A stretch of 64,000 bases of DNA from Vibrio rhizosphaerae. GTDB taxonomy: Bacteria > Pseudomonadota > Gammaproteobacteria > Enterobacterales > Vibrionaceae. The DNA lies in the NCBI RefSeq assembly GCF_024347095.1, contig NZ_AP024903.1:2418001-2482000 (forward strand), given 5' to 3'. The notes under the pieces were generated by a model. It saw only the letters and a list, made by a program, of their open reading frames with translations, did no database searches and was not told the origin of the DNA. A program made the position numbers and the translations under genes. Of the stretch, positions 49,185 through 56,968 are shown in pieces; within the stretch, counting starts at the first letter, position 1, and the number at the start of each line of letters is the position of its first letter.

Positions 49185-49211
49185 TTAACGACGCAGGCGG
49201 GAAAATCTTAA
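49185..49211 (-). promoter_or_regulatory. sigma-28 (FliA) promoter for flagellin flaD
   Basis: On the minus strand TTAAGATT (49204-49211), 11 bases, then GTCGTTAA (49185-49192): 6/8 and 6/8 against the sigma-28 consensus with exact spacing. It lies about 85 bases before the ATG. A sigma-54 site was looked for further upstream and only a poor match was found. Confidence 0.75.
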
Positions 49212-49695
49212 GGATTTTTTTTAATTTTTTTCAGTAAAAAGGCCAATTGCGCAAGGAGTGGGCAGCGGATCAAATTCATCACACTTTTTGCTAAAGATGT
49301 GTTCGAATCGGACGATAATTAACATTTTTTATTTTTTCACCGCAGCCAATCAACCATCGCAAAGCCATGCAATTCAAGGCGGTTTATCTCTTTTATCCTT
49401 TCCTGTTATCGCGCCCCATGCTCACACGGCAATGATCATAATCATTGTCACGCCATCTCAGGCAGCACAGAAATAAAGACGACTGAACGTATCAGTCAGA
49501 GGGAGCAAGCTAGCGTATCAGACCCAAAACTCTCAGTCCGTCTACTCATTGATATGATGTGAATGGCAAAGTGATTCACCAAGAAAGGACAATGATTCAC
49601 CAGAGAAATAGAATAGACTGTATATTCCCTCAGAAACTGCGCGTTACTGCAAAACGCTTCCCCAGATGAGATACGCTTTATCTTAACAGGCTGTT
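49212..49695. other. 484-base intergenic region between flagellins
   Basis: No gene that I can support. A 72-codon plus-strand frame (49258-49476) looks like chance. Two items stand out: AATGATCATAATCATTGTC at 49431-49449, which matches the 19-base Fur consensus at 15 positions, and a direct repeat of TGATTCACCA at 49572-49581 and 49593-49602, 21 bases apart (two helical turns). Neither has an obvious target gene. No strong terminator for the third flagellin was seen. Confidence 0.4.
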
Positions 49696-50832
49696 TTATC
49701 TCAACAGATACAAAGCCATATTGGGCTGTTTTTTGGCTTGCGCCAGAATGGACATACTGACCCGTTGCAGGATCTGTTGCTTCATACTCTGAGTTGCTTC
49801 GCGGGCATAATCCGTATCCCGGATACGGCTTCTGGAAGCCGCTAAATTCTCATGAATATTGTCTAAATTCAGGATGGCATGTCCGAAGCGATTCTGAAAT
49901 GCCCCCAGTTCAGCCCGGTTTTTATCGACGAAAGATAGCGCGGTATCCAGGACTGACACTGCCCGTTGGGCACCACCGACTTGAGTAATATCAAGATCCG
50001 CGACTGATTCATAATCCATGACGCCAATTTGCAGTTCACTGGCAAGTGAACCGCTGAAATCAATCGTGCCAGAGGTCTCTTTGCCAGCCATAAATATCTG
50101 CAATTGTCCCTGCTCATTGACCGAAGCTGAGACCTGATCCGTCTGGCCATTGATATAAGTGGCTAACTGCTCAATATCGTCCCCCGCTTTCGCTTCAATA
50201 TCAATCTGTTGATCGACTCCTTCTGCATCCTTAAAGCGCATCGTGAGCTGATTCTGATCGGCGTGAACACGCCAATTCGAGGATTTGGTTTTCTTCTGGG
50301 CAAGATAGCTAAATCCGCCCATATCAAACGTATCCGTACGCATACTACTCAAGGAGAGTTGTACTGCTTCTCCGGCGCTCGCGCCGATCTGAAAAGACGA
50401 AGTACCGAAAGTCCCGTTCAATAACTTTCTTCCGCCGAAAGATGTGGTTTCCGCAATGCGATTCAATTCATCATTCAAAGCGACATATTCTTCCTGCAAA
50501 GCCTGTCGATCCGCATGAGAATTAGAACCGTTGGCTGACTGCAAAGCCAGATCACGCATCCGCTGCAAGAGCGATGTACTCTCCTGCATCGCGCCTTCTG
50601 CGGTCTGCATAATTGAAATGCCATCATTCGCATTTCTCACCGCAACATTCAGCCCGCTCATTTGGGTCCCCAAGCGATTCGATATCTGCAAACCGGCCGC
50701 ATCATCCCTTGCATGATTGATACGATACCCCGAAGATAAACGCTCCATCGCCTGTACCCAAGCACTATTTGCCTGATTCACATAATGCTGAGCCAGCAAT
50801 GCCGATATATTGGTATTGACTGTAATTGCCAT
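49696..50832 (-). CDS. divergent flagellin (third of three)
   Basis: A 378-residue flagellin from the ATG at 50832 (AGGTGA five bases upstream). The N terminus is [20 protein letters not shown] and D1 has [20 protein letters not shown]. It differs from the other two at sites that are nearly invariant in this group: [11 protein letters not shown] for QRYLNxA, and a C terminus ending in [12 protein letters not shown] where its neighbours end ALSLLG. The position corresponds to flaE of V. cholerae. It may be a minor or specialised filament subunit. It has its own sigma-28 type promoter. Confidence 0.9.
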   Translation of the reverse strand: MAITVNTNISALLAQHYVNQANSAWVQAMERLSSGYRINHARDDAAGLQISNRLGTQMSGLNVAVRNANDGISIMQTAEGAMQESTSLLQRMRDLALQSANGSNSHADRQALQEEYVALNDELNRIAETTSFGGRKLLNGTFGTSSFQIGASAGEAVQLSLSSMRTDTFDMGGFSYLAQKKTKSSNWRVHADQNQLTMRFKDAEGVDQQIDIEAKAGDDIEQLATYINGQTDQVSASVNEQGQLQIFMAGKETSGTIDFSGSLASELQIGVMDYESVADLDITQVGGAQRAVSVLDTALSFVDKNRAELGAFQNRFGHAILNLDNIHENLAASRSRIRDTDYAREATQSMKQQILQRVSMSILAQAKKQPNMALYLLR

Positions 50833-50864
50833 AATTTCACCTAAAATCACTCAGGATTTTCCCC

Positions 50865-50891
50865 CTATCGGTGTTTTCAGGGATATCTTTA
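50865..50891 (-). promoter_or_regulatory. sigma-28 (FliA) promoter for the third flagellin
   Basis: On the minus strand TAAAGATA (50884-50891), 11 bases, then ACCGATAG (50865-50872): 6/8 and 6/8 against the sigma-28 consensus, with exact spacing. It sits just after the terminator of the DyP gene, about 33 bases before the flagellin ATG. Confidence 0.78.
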
Positions 50892-50900
50892 GTGAAAAAA

Positions 50901-50920
50901 ACCGAGCACTCAGGCTCGGT
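50901..50920 (-). terminator. intrinsic terminator after the DyP peroxidase gene
   Basis: A perfect 7-bp stem ACCGAGC/GCTCGGT with a 6-base loop, followed on the minus strand by TTTTTTC. It lies 30 bases past the DyP stop and separates that gene from the flagellin promoter. Confidence 0.9.
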
Positions 50921-50950
50921 CACATTATGTACAGCTATATGATATGACTT

Positions 50951-51859
50951 TTACATTGGTCGAATCGTCAGTGACTGCAACATCCCGGCAGATGGCGCAA
51001 AGAAGTACGCCCCGGTGATCGCTTGTGTAAAGCGGAGCATTTGATCCGTTTTACCATCTCGCTCACCATACATACTGTCCAACATGACTTTGAAGTTATG
51101 CAACGTCTGGCAATATGCAATGAAGAGTAACCCATGATCGCCACTCACCGTCCCATACGGTAAACTGTGTCGGAGGATCTTCAGCCCCTGACCATTTTCT
51201 TTCAGATCAACCCGCCCGACATGAGATGCAACCGGAACATCATCCAATTCAACCGAATCTTCTTTCGTTCTGCCGATCACTTTTTCCTGAGCCGCAATGT
51301 TTAATCTCTCCCATGCCGGTAACTGGTGAACAAAGCGCTGCATCATGACATAGCTACCACCGGCAAATTCCCCATCATGGATGAGTGCTACTTCCTGACG
51401 GCGTTCATCTTTCGGATTCTCAGTGCCATCAATGAACCCGGTCATATCTCTTGCATCCAGATAACGATACCCGTAGGTTTCATCGATAATATCCACCCAC
51501 TCGGAAATATCACGCATCAACTGACGCAGCACATAGAACAGCAAATCATGGCGCTGACCGTGTACGTGAATCAAAAAATCGACTTCCGTTGCCGGCGCAT
51601 TGATGCTACCGCGACCCAATGGCGTAAAATCCACCAATTCCGGCGGTAAAGGTGCATCAAGCTGTTGCCAGAATTGATGGCTAAATGCAATCGAGAGCGA
51701 CAGATCGGCACCGGGCTGAGATGCGTTCAGTGTCTCAACCAAATCAGGCAAAGCTTGTAGCTGACGCAAGACCGATGCTGCCTCTTGGTTCACTTTAAAG
51801 ATGACATACAGCGCAAATGGTCCGGGCTCTGGCAAAATAGCAGTTTGAGGATAAGACAT
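50951..51859 (-). CDS. DyP-type haem peroxidase (YfeX-like)
   Basis: A dye-decolourising-type peroxidase, 302 residues from the ATG at 51859 (AGGGAT six bases upstream). The distal-site motif is GFIDGTENPKD (the GxxDG signature), the proximal histidine is probably in PVASHVGRVDL, and the distal arginine lies in LKILRHSLPYG. No Tat or Sec signal is seen, so a cytoplasmic YfeX-type protein is more likely than secreted EfeB. It stands between the flagellins and the iron operon, on the same strand as both. A tandem 17-base repeat lies about 100 bases upstream of its start. Confidence 0.93.
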   Translation of the reverse strand: MSYPQTAILPEPGPFALYVIFKVNQEAASVLRQLQALPDLVETLNASQPGADLSLSIAFSHQFWQQLDAPLPPELVDFTPLGRGSINAPATEVDFLIHVHGQRHDLLFYVLRQLMRDISEWVDIIDETYGYRYLDARDMTGFIDGTENPKDERRQEVALIHDGEFAGGSYVMMQRFVHQLPAWERLNIAAQEKVIGRTKEDSVELDDVPVASHVGRVDLKENGQGLKILRHSLPYGTVSGDHGLLFIAYCQTLHNFKVMLDSMYGERDGKTDQMLRFTQAITGAYFFAPSAGMLQSLTIRPM

Positions 51860-51960
51860 AAAAGATCCCTGATGTGTAGTTGTCATGGTGCACATCATAC
51901 TCTGTCGCGCGTGAAGAACAAACCGCTAACTTTGCTATTCAAATCAGTAACACGGAACTG

Positions 51961-52010
51961 TTGTTATACATATACGATTGTTATACATATACGGTTGTTA
52001 TACACAAAGG
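51961..52010. repeat. tandem 17-base repeat upstream of the DyP gene
   Basis: Two full copies of TTGTTATACATATACG-A/G (51961-51977 and 51978-51994) and a third partial copy starting TTGTTATACA (51995 on). Unit length 17, no spacers. It occupies the 163-base gap between the NqrC-like gene stop and the DyP start. Each copy contains the near-palindrome GTTATACATATAC and a TATACA that could serve as a -10, so these may be operator copies or a variable-number repeat. Confidence 0.85.
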
Positions 52011-52022
52011 TTATCCGGTTTC

Positions 52023-52883
52023 CTATCTTGTCACTGACAAATAACGCTGCTGCAATAACGTTAACGCAAAATAATAGCCATCCGGCCCCATCCAGTAGTT
52101 CATCAGATTTTCGACACTATGGCTGGTATTGGTTGCGCCAGACAGACCATCGATGGTGAAGCGGTCCTGAGTGCTTGCATGGGGGTCAGCCACCCGAAAG
52201 CGCGCCTGACCATCGGCAAGGATCTGCTTCCCCTGAAACTGCGCCAGCCACTGCTCATCCGTCATAATCTTCCCCCCCAGCGCTGGCGTCTCACCCTGTT
52301 CATAAAAGCGAATCCGGCGAATCGACAGCGTCTTCAGATCTAAAGACAGATATCCTTTCAACATCGACAGATAGCCCTGTCCTTCAATGGGCACAATCAG
52401 CTGTTTTTCCATATTGTGGGACACACCGCTCTGTTTCGAACCATCCTCGACTGATGCCGGGCCTTCGACGATATAAACCATCACCGATTGATCGCGGCTC
52501 GTCAAATGAGCAAGGTTATTGTCAGCATCCAGCGTTTGGCGGACTTGAGTATGATGTGTCACGCTGTCCCGGTAACGCTGAATTGCATCCGGTGCATCCG
52601 TGAGTGTCTGATTTTCCATATCCAGCAAGACCGGATGAAAATAGGTCTTCAGCAGATTGTCCGTACTATCGTGAACCATGCCGAGACCGGCGACATCCAG
52701 CAATGTCCGCCTCTCATCACGGCGAACAATATCATTGTGCTGCGTTTTCAATGACGATACAGCGGACACCTTCTGCCCGGATTCAGTATGATTTTCAGTA
52801 TCAAAACAACCACCGAGGAACATGATCCCCGGTAGCATGAGCAGTGAGAGTAAAGATTGATATTTCATTTTGAACCATGACAT
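52023..52883 (-). CDS. NqrC-like FMN-binding lipoprotein
   Basis: A 286-residue homologue of NqrC, the flavoprotein subunit of the sodium-pumping NADH:quinone reductase, but outside any nqr operon. NqrC-type landmarks over the whole length: MEKQLIVPIEGQGYLSMLKG (NqrC has a similar lPVhGkGlWs), FYEQGETPALGGKI (NqrC HGETPGLGGE), and the ApbE flavinylation motif DGLSGAT with T251 as the predicted FMN-bearing residue. Instead of NqrC's N-terminal membrane helix there is a signal peptide with lipobox LGGC (C26). It is last in the iron operon, 44 bases after the PCu(A)C gene. I infer a membrane-tethered periplasmic flavin carrier. The start could be ATG 52868 rather than 52883; neither has a strong ribosome site. 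Confidence 0.85.
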   Translation of the reverse strand: MSWFKMKYQSLLSLLMLPGIMFLGGCFDTENHTESGQKVSAVSSLKTQHNDIVRRDERRTLLDVAGLGMVHDSTDNLLKTYFHPVLLDMENQTLTDAPDAIQRYRDSVTHHTQVRQTLDADNNLAHLTSRDQSVMVYIVEGPASVEDGSKQSGVSHNMEKQLIVPIEGQGYLSMLKGYLSLDLKTLSIRRIRFYEQGETPALGGKIMTDEQWLAQFQGKQILADGQARFRVADPHASTQDRFTIDGLSGATNTSHSVENLMNYWMGPDGYYFALTLLQQRYLSVTR

Positions 52884-52927
52884 CCTGATTGCAAAAAACA
52901 GTAAAAACGACCATGAACTGAAAAAAG

Positions 52928-53380
52928 TTAACGAATCGACATCGGTACAACTCTGGCGATCACCGTTACCGAGCCTTGATTGGTATGCAATATCAGGCTC
53001 ACCAGCTCTCCCATCTGCAACGGGCGGGTGAACCCCATCAGCATGATATGTGCCGTATTCGGCGTTAAGGCAAGTTTCTGATGTGCTGCAACTGTAATAT
53101 GGTCTACCGGATGCATCTCACGTTTGCCGCTTTGATAGGTCGTAGTATGGAGCATAACCTGTCTGAACCGTTCACCTGTGACCGCCCGAATCATCAGCGG
53201 TTGATCGGAACGGTTATAAATCGTCATTTTGGATCCGGTACCACTGGCATTGCGTTGCGGCATAAATATCTCCGCTTTACCGACTTCAATTTCCCCGGTT
53301 GACGCTGCAGCAAACGGCGCGCTGGCAACCGTCATCAACATACAAATCAACCCCGTGCGCCACCATAAAAAGTTTGTCAC
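52928..53380 (-). CDS. PCu(A)C-type periplasmic copper chaperone
   Basis: A 150-residue periplasmic protein with a signal peptide (ICMLMTVASAPFAAA, cut near 26). The copper(I) ligand motif H-x10-M-x21-H-x-M is complete and exactly spaced: H78, M89, H111 and M113 (in VMLHTTTYQ, KREMHPVDH and AHIMLMGF). Known PCu(A)C proteins deliver copper to the CuA or CuB centres of cytochrome oxidase. Here it lies nine bases after a TlpA-like gene and inside an iron operon, so its client may be the copper-using P19 protein; that is inference. Confidence 0.88.
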   Translation of the reverse strand: MTNFLWWRTGLICMLMTVASAPFAAASTGEIEVGKAEIFMPQRNASGTGSKMTIYNRSDQPLMIRAVTGERFRQVMLHTTTYQSGKREMHPVDHITVAAHQKLALTPNTAHIMLMGFTRPLQMGELVSLILHTNQGSVTVIARVVPMSIR

Positions 53381-53389
53381 TGTTTTGCC

Positions 53390-53881
53390 CTATTCCTGAA
53401 TCAAATTGACGTAATGGTCGAGATCCATCCCGGATGAATATCCCATATGAATGGCTCGGAGCACGCCATGCCGGTCAATAAAGAATGTCGTTGGGGTGCC
53501 AACCACTTGATAGCGTTCTTGCGTAATCCCAAGCTGATCAAGTCCCAACGGTAAGGTCACACCTAGCTGCTCTGCAAAAGCAGAGAGGTTTTCAGGCTGT
53601 GGTGCAATTCCAACGCCAATAAACTGCATTTTGTCAGGATGGGCATCCGCGTATTCTTGCCACGCTTTCATCATGACCAGACAAGCCCCGCAAGTCGATG
53701 ACCAAAACTCAACAACGACCGGTTTACCACGAGCCTGCTGCAACGTGATCTGCTGCTCATGCGTATTCATCACGGCTAAGTCCGGGGCTGGCTCGCCAAC
53801 GGCCAGCATCTGCTCCTTACAGCCGCTGAGCGTTGCCAGCGCGAGCATCAGCATACCGATACCAATACGCTTACCCCTCAT
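53390..53881 (-). CDS. TlpA/ResA-like thioredoxin-fold lipoprotein
   Basis: A 163-residue thiol-disulfide protein. Signal peptide with lipobox LSGC (C21), then VGEPAPDLAVMN, the redox motif WSSTCGACLVM with C64 and C67, and the cis-proline loop VVGTPTTFFIDRHG. Such proteins keep cysteines or metal sites reduced in the periplasm. The ATG at 53881 (MRGKRIG) overlaps the ATPase gene by 11 bases. Campylobacter P19 operons also carry thioredoxin-like genes at this place (from memory, Cj1664/Cj1665). Confidence 0.9.
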   Translation of the reverse strand: MRGKRIGIGMLMLALATLSGCKEQMLAVGEPAPDLAVMNTHEQQITLQQARGKPVVVEFWSSTCGACLVMMKAWQEYADAHPDKMQFIGVGIAPQPENLSAFAEQLGVTLPLGLDQLGITQERYQVVGTPTTFFIDRHGVLRAIHMGYSSGMDLDHYVNLIQE

Positions 53882-54545
53882 GAATACGTTCCTCACCCAT
53901 ATATTTGCCATGTTGCAGGCGAATAATCCGGTCGGTATAACGGCCTAAGTCCGGGTTATGAGTGACCATAATGATGGTTCGATTCTGTTGATGCAGTCGC
54001 TGAAAAATCTCCAATACAATCCGCTCATTCGCTTCATCCAGATTACCAGTCGGCTCATCGGCAAATAGTATCGGGCACTCATTGACTAAGGCCCGGGCAA
54101 TACAGACCCGCTGCTGCTCCCCGCCCGATAACTGACTGGGTAAATGATCAATCCGCTCTCCAAGACCGACCTCTGCCAGTACTTTTTTGGCAGCATCAAT
54201 ATCTGTAACACTATGGTAATGCTGCGCCAGCATGACATTCTCTAATGCAGTCAGATAAGGGATGAGATGGAATTGCTGAAACAACAGGCCAATTTTTTCG
54301 GCCCGGAACGCCCGTCGTCCGTCTTCATCCAAATCCGCTGCGTTCTGGCCGTCGAGAATCACCTGTCCTTCCGTTGCGGTATCGAGGCAACTCAGAATAT
54401 TCATCAATGTGGTTTTGCCTGACCCCGATGCCCCCATAATGGCCACAAATTCTCCCCGACGAATGGAGAGATTGATATTATCCAACGCACTGACATGCTC
54501 AAAACGCTTGCACAGTCCCTTGGTTTCAATGACAAATTCAGACAC
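53871..54545 (-). CDS. ABC transporter ATP-binding protein (MacB/LolD type)
   Basis: A 224-residue ATPase of the mechanotransmission-type ABC group. Walker A GASGSGKTTLMNIL (about 38-51), Q-loop LLFQQFHLIPYLTALEN, signature LSGGEQQRVCIARALVN and Walker B ILFADEPTGNLDE are all intact, so it should hydrolyse ATP. The start is GTG (54543-54545) with GGAGA upstream. It pairs with the two FtsX-like permeases before it. No MacA-like adaptor gene is present. Confidence 0.93.
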   Translation of the reverse strand: MSEFVIETKGLCKRFEHVSALDNINLSIRRGEFVAIMGASGSGKTTLMNILSCLDTATEGQVILDGQNAADLDEDGRRAFRAEKIGLLFQQFHLIPYLTALENVMLAQHYHSVTDIDAAKKVLAEVGLGERIDHLPSQLSGGEQQRVCIARALVNECPILFADEPTGNLDEANERIVLEIFQRLHQQNRTIIMVTHNPDLGRYTDRIIRLQHGKYMGEERIHEG

Positions 54546-54546
54546 T

Positions 54547-55698
54547 TTACTCTCCTTTCAACACTTTCGCCGGATCAACTTTCATGGCGCGTAAAGTCGG
54601 AATAACGGCAGCCACCAGCGCAGCAACAATGGATAAAACCACCGTGATGATAAAGACCGGTAAACGTAGATCAATGGACGCACCAAACACGGTCTGACCC
54701 AGCACTTGCGCAAGGATATAGCCGACGCCGAGTCCAATCACAATCGCCGCCATGGTCATCAGAAGCGTCTCCGATAAAATTTGACGGGTAATCGCCTGAT
54801 GAGAAGCCCCCAATGCTTTTTGCAGCGCAAATTCATGGCGGCGTTCGCCCATCATGGCAGTCAGGGTCGTGTTGACACACAAAGTAGACAGGATCAGGAT
54901 GACCACCGCGACAACCCCCATCAGAAGTTTGATTTTATTCAATACTTTGCCTTCAGACGCAGAAACTTTCAGGATCGGACGAATCGTCAGCTGTGGATAG
55001 CGAGCTTTCAGCCGCCCGGCATACTGGTTCACCTGACCCTGCGCATTATCGATACTGAACATGGCATAGTTAGCCTGATCGGGTTGGTTGAGCCATTTCT
55101 GGAGCATCGAAATGTTGACGATCAAATAGTTATCTTCATCAGCGCCGGCATCGATAATGCCTTTAATGGTAAAGGTATGTCGGCGGTCACCCTCTATCAG
55201 GCTCAGTTGAGATCCGACTGTCACTTCGAGTTTTTTCGCCAGATTGATGCCAATCATTGCATGACGCTGGTCAAAAGAAACACCGATCCACTCGCCCTGA
55301 ACCTGCCAGTAAGGCACTAGCTTTTTCAGTTGGGAAAAGTCAACGCCCATGGCCACCACTTTTTCTAAATCGGATTGCACCACACCATACAAATAAGGGC
55401 TGGATGCCACTAACTGAGCTTGGGGCGCCAAAGCGAGCATAGCGCGATAATCCTGAATCGATAAGGTTGATGATTGCGCATCGGGCCCCACATAAAAATT
55501 CGCCCCATAGTTACGTAATTCATGACTCATCTTTTGATTGATATCGAAATACACCCCGGCCATCGCAGTCACGATTGCGGCCCCCATCGTCAGCGCGGCG
55601 AGCACAACAACAACGCGTCGCATCCGAAGTTTCAGCGAACGAATCACCAGCAGACGAGTCATGGAAAGCGGATTGATTGAATGCTTATTTGCGGCCAT
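54547..55698 (-). CDS. FtsX/MacB-like ABC permease, second copy
   Basis: A 383-residue inner-membrane permease: one N-terminal helix (RVVVVLAALTMGAAIVTAMA), a large periplasmic domain of about 200 residues (MacB_PCD type), then three helices (IKLLMGVVAVVILILSTLCV; LLMTMAAIVIGLGVGYILAQ; VFIITVVLSIVAALVAAVIP) and the tail PTLRAMKVDPAKVLKGE. It overlaps the preceding permease gene by 14 bases. It is related to that gene, and the two probably form a heterodimer with the ATPase. What they move or pull on is unknown; substrate transport across the membrane need not occur in this ABC class. Confidence 0.9.
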   Translation of the reverse strand: MAANKHSINPLSMTRLLVIRSLKLRMRRVVVVLAALTMGAAIVTAMAGVYFDINQKMSHELRNYGANFYVGPDAQSSTLSIQDYRAMLALAPQAQLVASSPYLYGVVQSDLEKVVAMGVDFSQLKKLVPYWQVQGEWIGVSFDQRHAMIGINLAKKLEVTVGSQLSLIEGDRRHTFTIKGIIDAGADEDNYLIVNISMLQKWLNQPDQANYAMFSIDNAQGQVNQYAGRLKARYPQLTIRPILKVSASEGKVLNKIKLLMGVVAVVILILSTLCVNTTLTAMMGERRHEFALQKALGASHQAITRQILSETLLMTMAAIVIGLGVGYILAQVLGQTVFGASIDLRLPVFIITVVLSIVAALVAAVIPTLRAMKVDPAKVLKGE

Positions 55699-56968
55699 AC
55701 AGCACCTCGATTGGATACAGTGCCGCGATACGCCGGGAAGGGAAATAAGTCCCGCACACGGTCATAATGACAGAGATCACCAGAATCAGCGGAATGATAA
55801 TCCAATGAAAGTCGATCAGGGATCCGAACAAGGCATAGCCCATTATTTTTGACAATCCCCATCCGGCGGCACACCCCAGAATCCCGCCCACTAAACCACA
55901 CACAATAGATTCCGCATAAAATAACAAATACACCTGCCAGTTATGGGCGCCAAGGGATTTCATCAACCCAATCTCTTTCGAGCGCTGTAAAATCGCATTG
56001 GTCATCAGCGATGCAATCCCCATCGATGCGGCAATAAATGCGGCTAATGTCACCATAAACAATAAACTCTGGATTTTACGGATGACGATACCTTCCGATG
56101 CCGCGACCTGCCAGACAGGACGGACAGCCGCATTGCTTAAGGCTTTTTCTAACTGATAGGAAATAGAAGAAACAAATGCCGTACAAAACCATAAGTCATA
56201 TTCATCAGAATCTAACGATTCCAGATTTTCCCGTGCTTTTTTCGACAATGCATTTTCAGGCACGGTCAACGCAGACACCTTAATACTTGCCACACGCCCT
56301 TCCAGCCCCAGCAATGTCTGACCAATCTGTAACGGTACGATGACTGCTTCTTCCTCACTGCTCCCATTGGTCAAAATGCCAGTGATGGTGACCTGTTGCT
56401 GGTGTTGCTGACCGAATAACGTCAGTTGATCACCGATGTGCCAGCCCATCCGGCTGGCAAGCGCGGTTCCGACCAATGCTTGCGGCTTGCTGTCATCCGG
56501 CCATTGCCCCTGCACTTTCCAATACTGAGAAATAATCTTGTTACCGGTGTGATAATCCGGCTCATCCGGGACTGCAAGATGCTGATCAAAGAAAGTACCG
56601 ACAATTGATACATCACTCTGCCCGTGATTGATGGTCACAGTGCCACGCACATAAGGGGCAAAGCCGATAATATTATTGCGCCAAAAAATGTTTTTGATGT
56701 TGGGTAATTCCGACGCCAGTAACAAGCTATCTTTATCCATACCCGTCAGTGTATGTTTTAATAGATAAGGCAGATTGACCTGACCTTCCGGGGTAATCTC
56801 GATGTTGGCCCCGTAGCGCTTCATCTCAACCGACATCTTGTCACCGATCGTAATCGAAATCGCCAACAGTGCTGATATGAGTCCTGCCGCCAGAAAGATG
56901 GTGGTCGTCGCCAAAACTTTCCGGCCCCGATCATGGCGCCATGACTGACGCAGCATGGTCCATAACAT
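55685..56968 (-). CDS. FtsX/MacB-like ABC permease, first copy
   Basis: A 427-residue permease from the ATG at 56968, which shares one base with the preceding stop (TAATG), showing coupled translation. The topology matches its neighbour: helix 1 (VLATTTIFLAAGLISALLAI), a periplasmic domain with GANIEITPEGQVNLPYLLKH, and three C-terminal helices (LLFMVTLAAFIAASMGIASL; ESIVCGLVGGILGCAAGWGL; IIIPLILVISVIMTVCGTYF). It ends in RRIAALYPIEVLYGRK. The sequence similarity to the second copy suggests an old duplication. Confidence 0.9.
   Translation of the reverse strand: MLWTMLRQSWRHDRGRKVLATTTIFLAAGLISALLAISITIGDKMSVEMKRYGANIEITPEGQVNLPYLLKHTLTGMDKDSLLLASELPNIKNIFWRNNIIGFAPYVRGTVTINHGQSDVSIVGTFFDQHLAVPDEPDYHTGNKIISQYWKVQGQWPDDSKPQALVGTALASRMGWHIGDQLTLFGQQHQQQVTITGILTNGSSEEEAVIVPLQIGQTLLGLEGRVASIKVSALTVPENALSKKARENLESLDSDEYDLWFCTAFVSSISYQLEKALSNAAVRPVWQVAASEGIVIRKIQSLLFMVTLAAFIAASMGIASLMTNAILQRSKEIGLMKSLGAHNWQVYLLFYAESIVCGLVGGILGCAAGWGLSKIMGYALFGSLIDFHWIIIPLILVISVIMTVCGTYFPSRRIAALYPIEVLYGRK

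Noticed and set aside
49212..49280. A sigma-54 promoter upstream of the second flagellin
   Set aside because: The best stretch (GCCCAC...TTGC) has the wrong spacing by one base and a poor -24 element; the sigma-28 site nearer the gene is better.
49258..49476. 72-codon plus-strand frame between flagellins
   Set aside because: Low-complexity product, no good ribosome site and no recognisable motif; it lies in AT-rich intergenic DNA with a Fur-like box inside. More likely chance.
51961..52010. Tandem repeat as a CRISPR array
   Set aside because: Units are 17 bases with no spacers and only 2-3 copies, and no cas genes are in the window.
52023..52883. The NqrC-like gene as part of a normal nqr operon
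   Set aside because: No other nqr subunit lies on either side and the N terminus is a lipoprotein signal, not a membrane helix.
53871..56968. The ABC genes as a MacAB antibiotic or toxin exporter
   Set aside because: There is no MacA adaptor or outer-membrane partner, two different permeases are present, and the genes sit inside a P19/FTR1 operon where such ABC genes are known.
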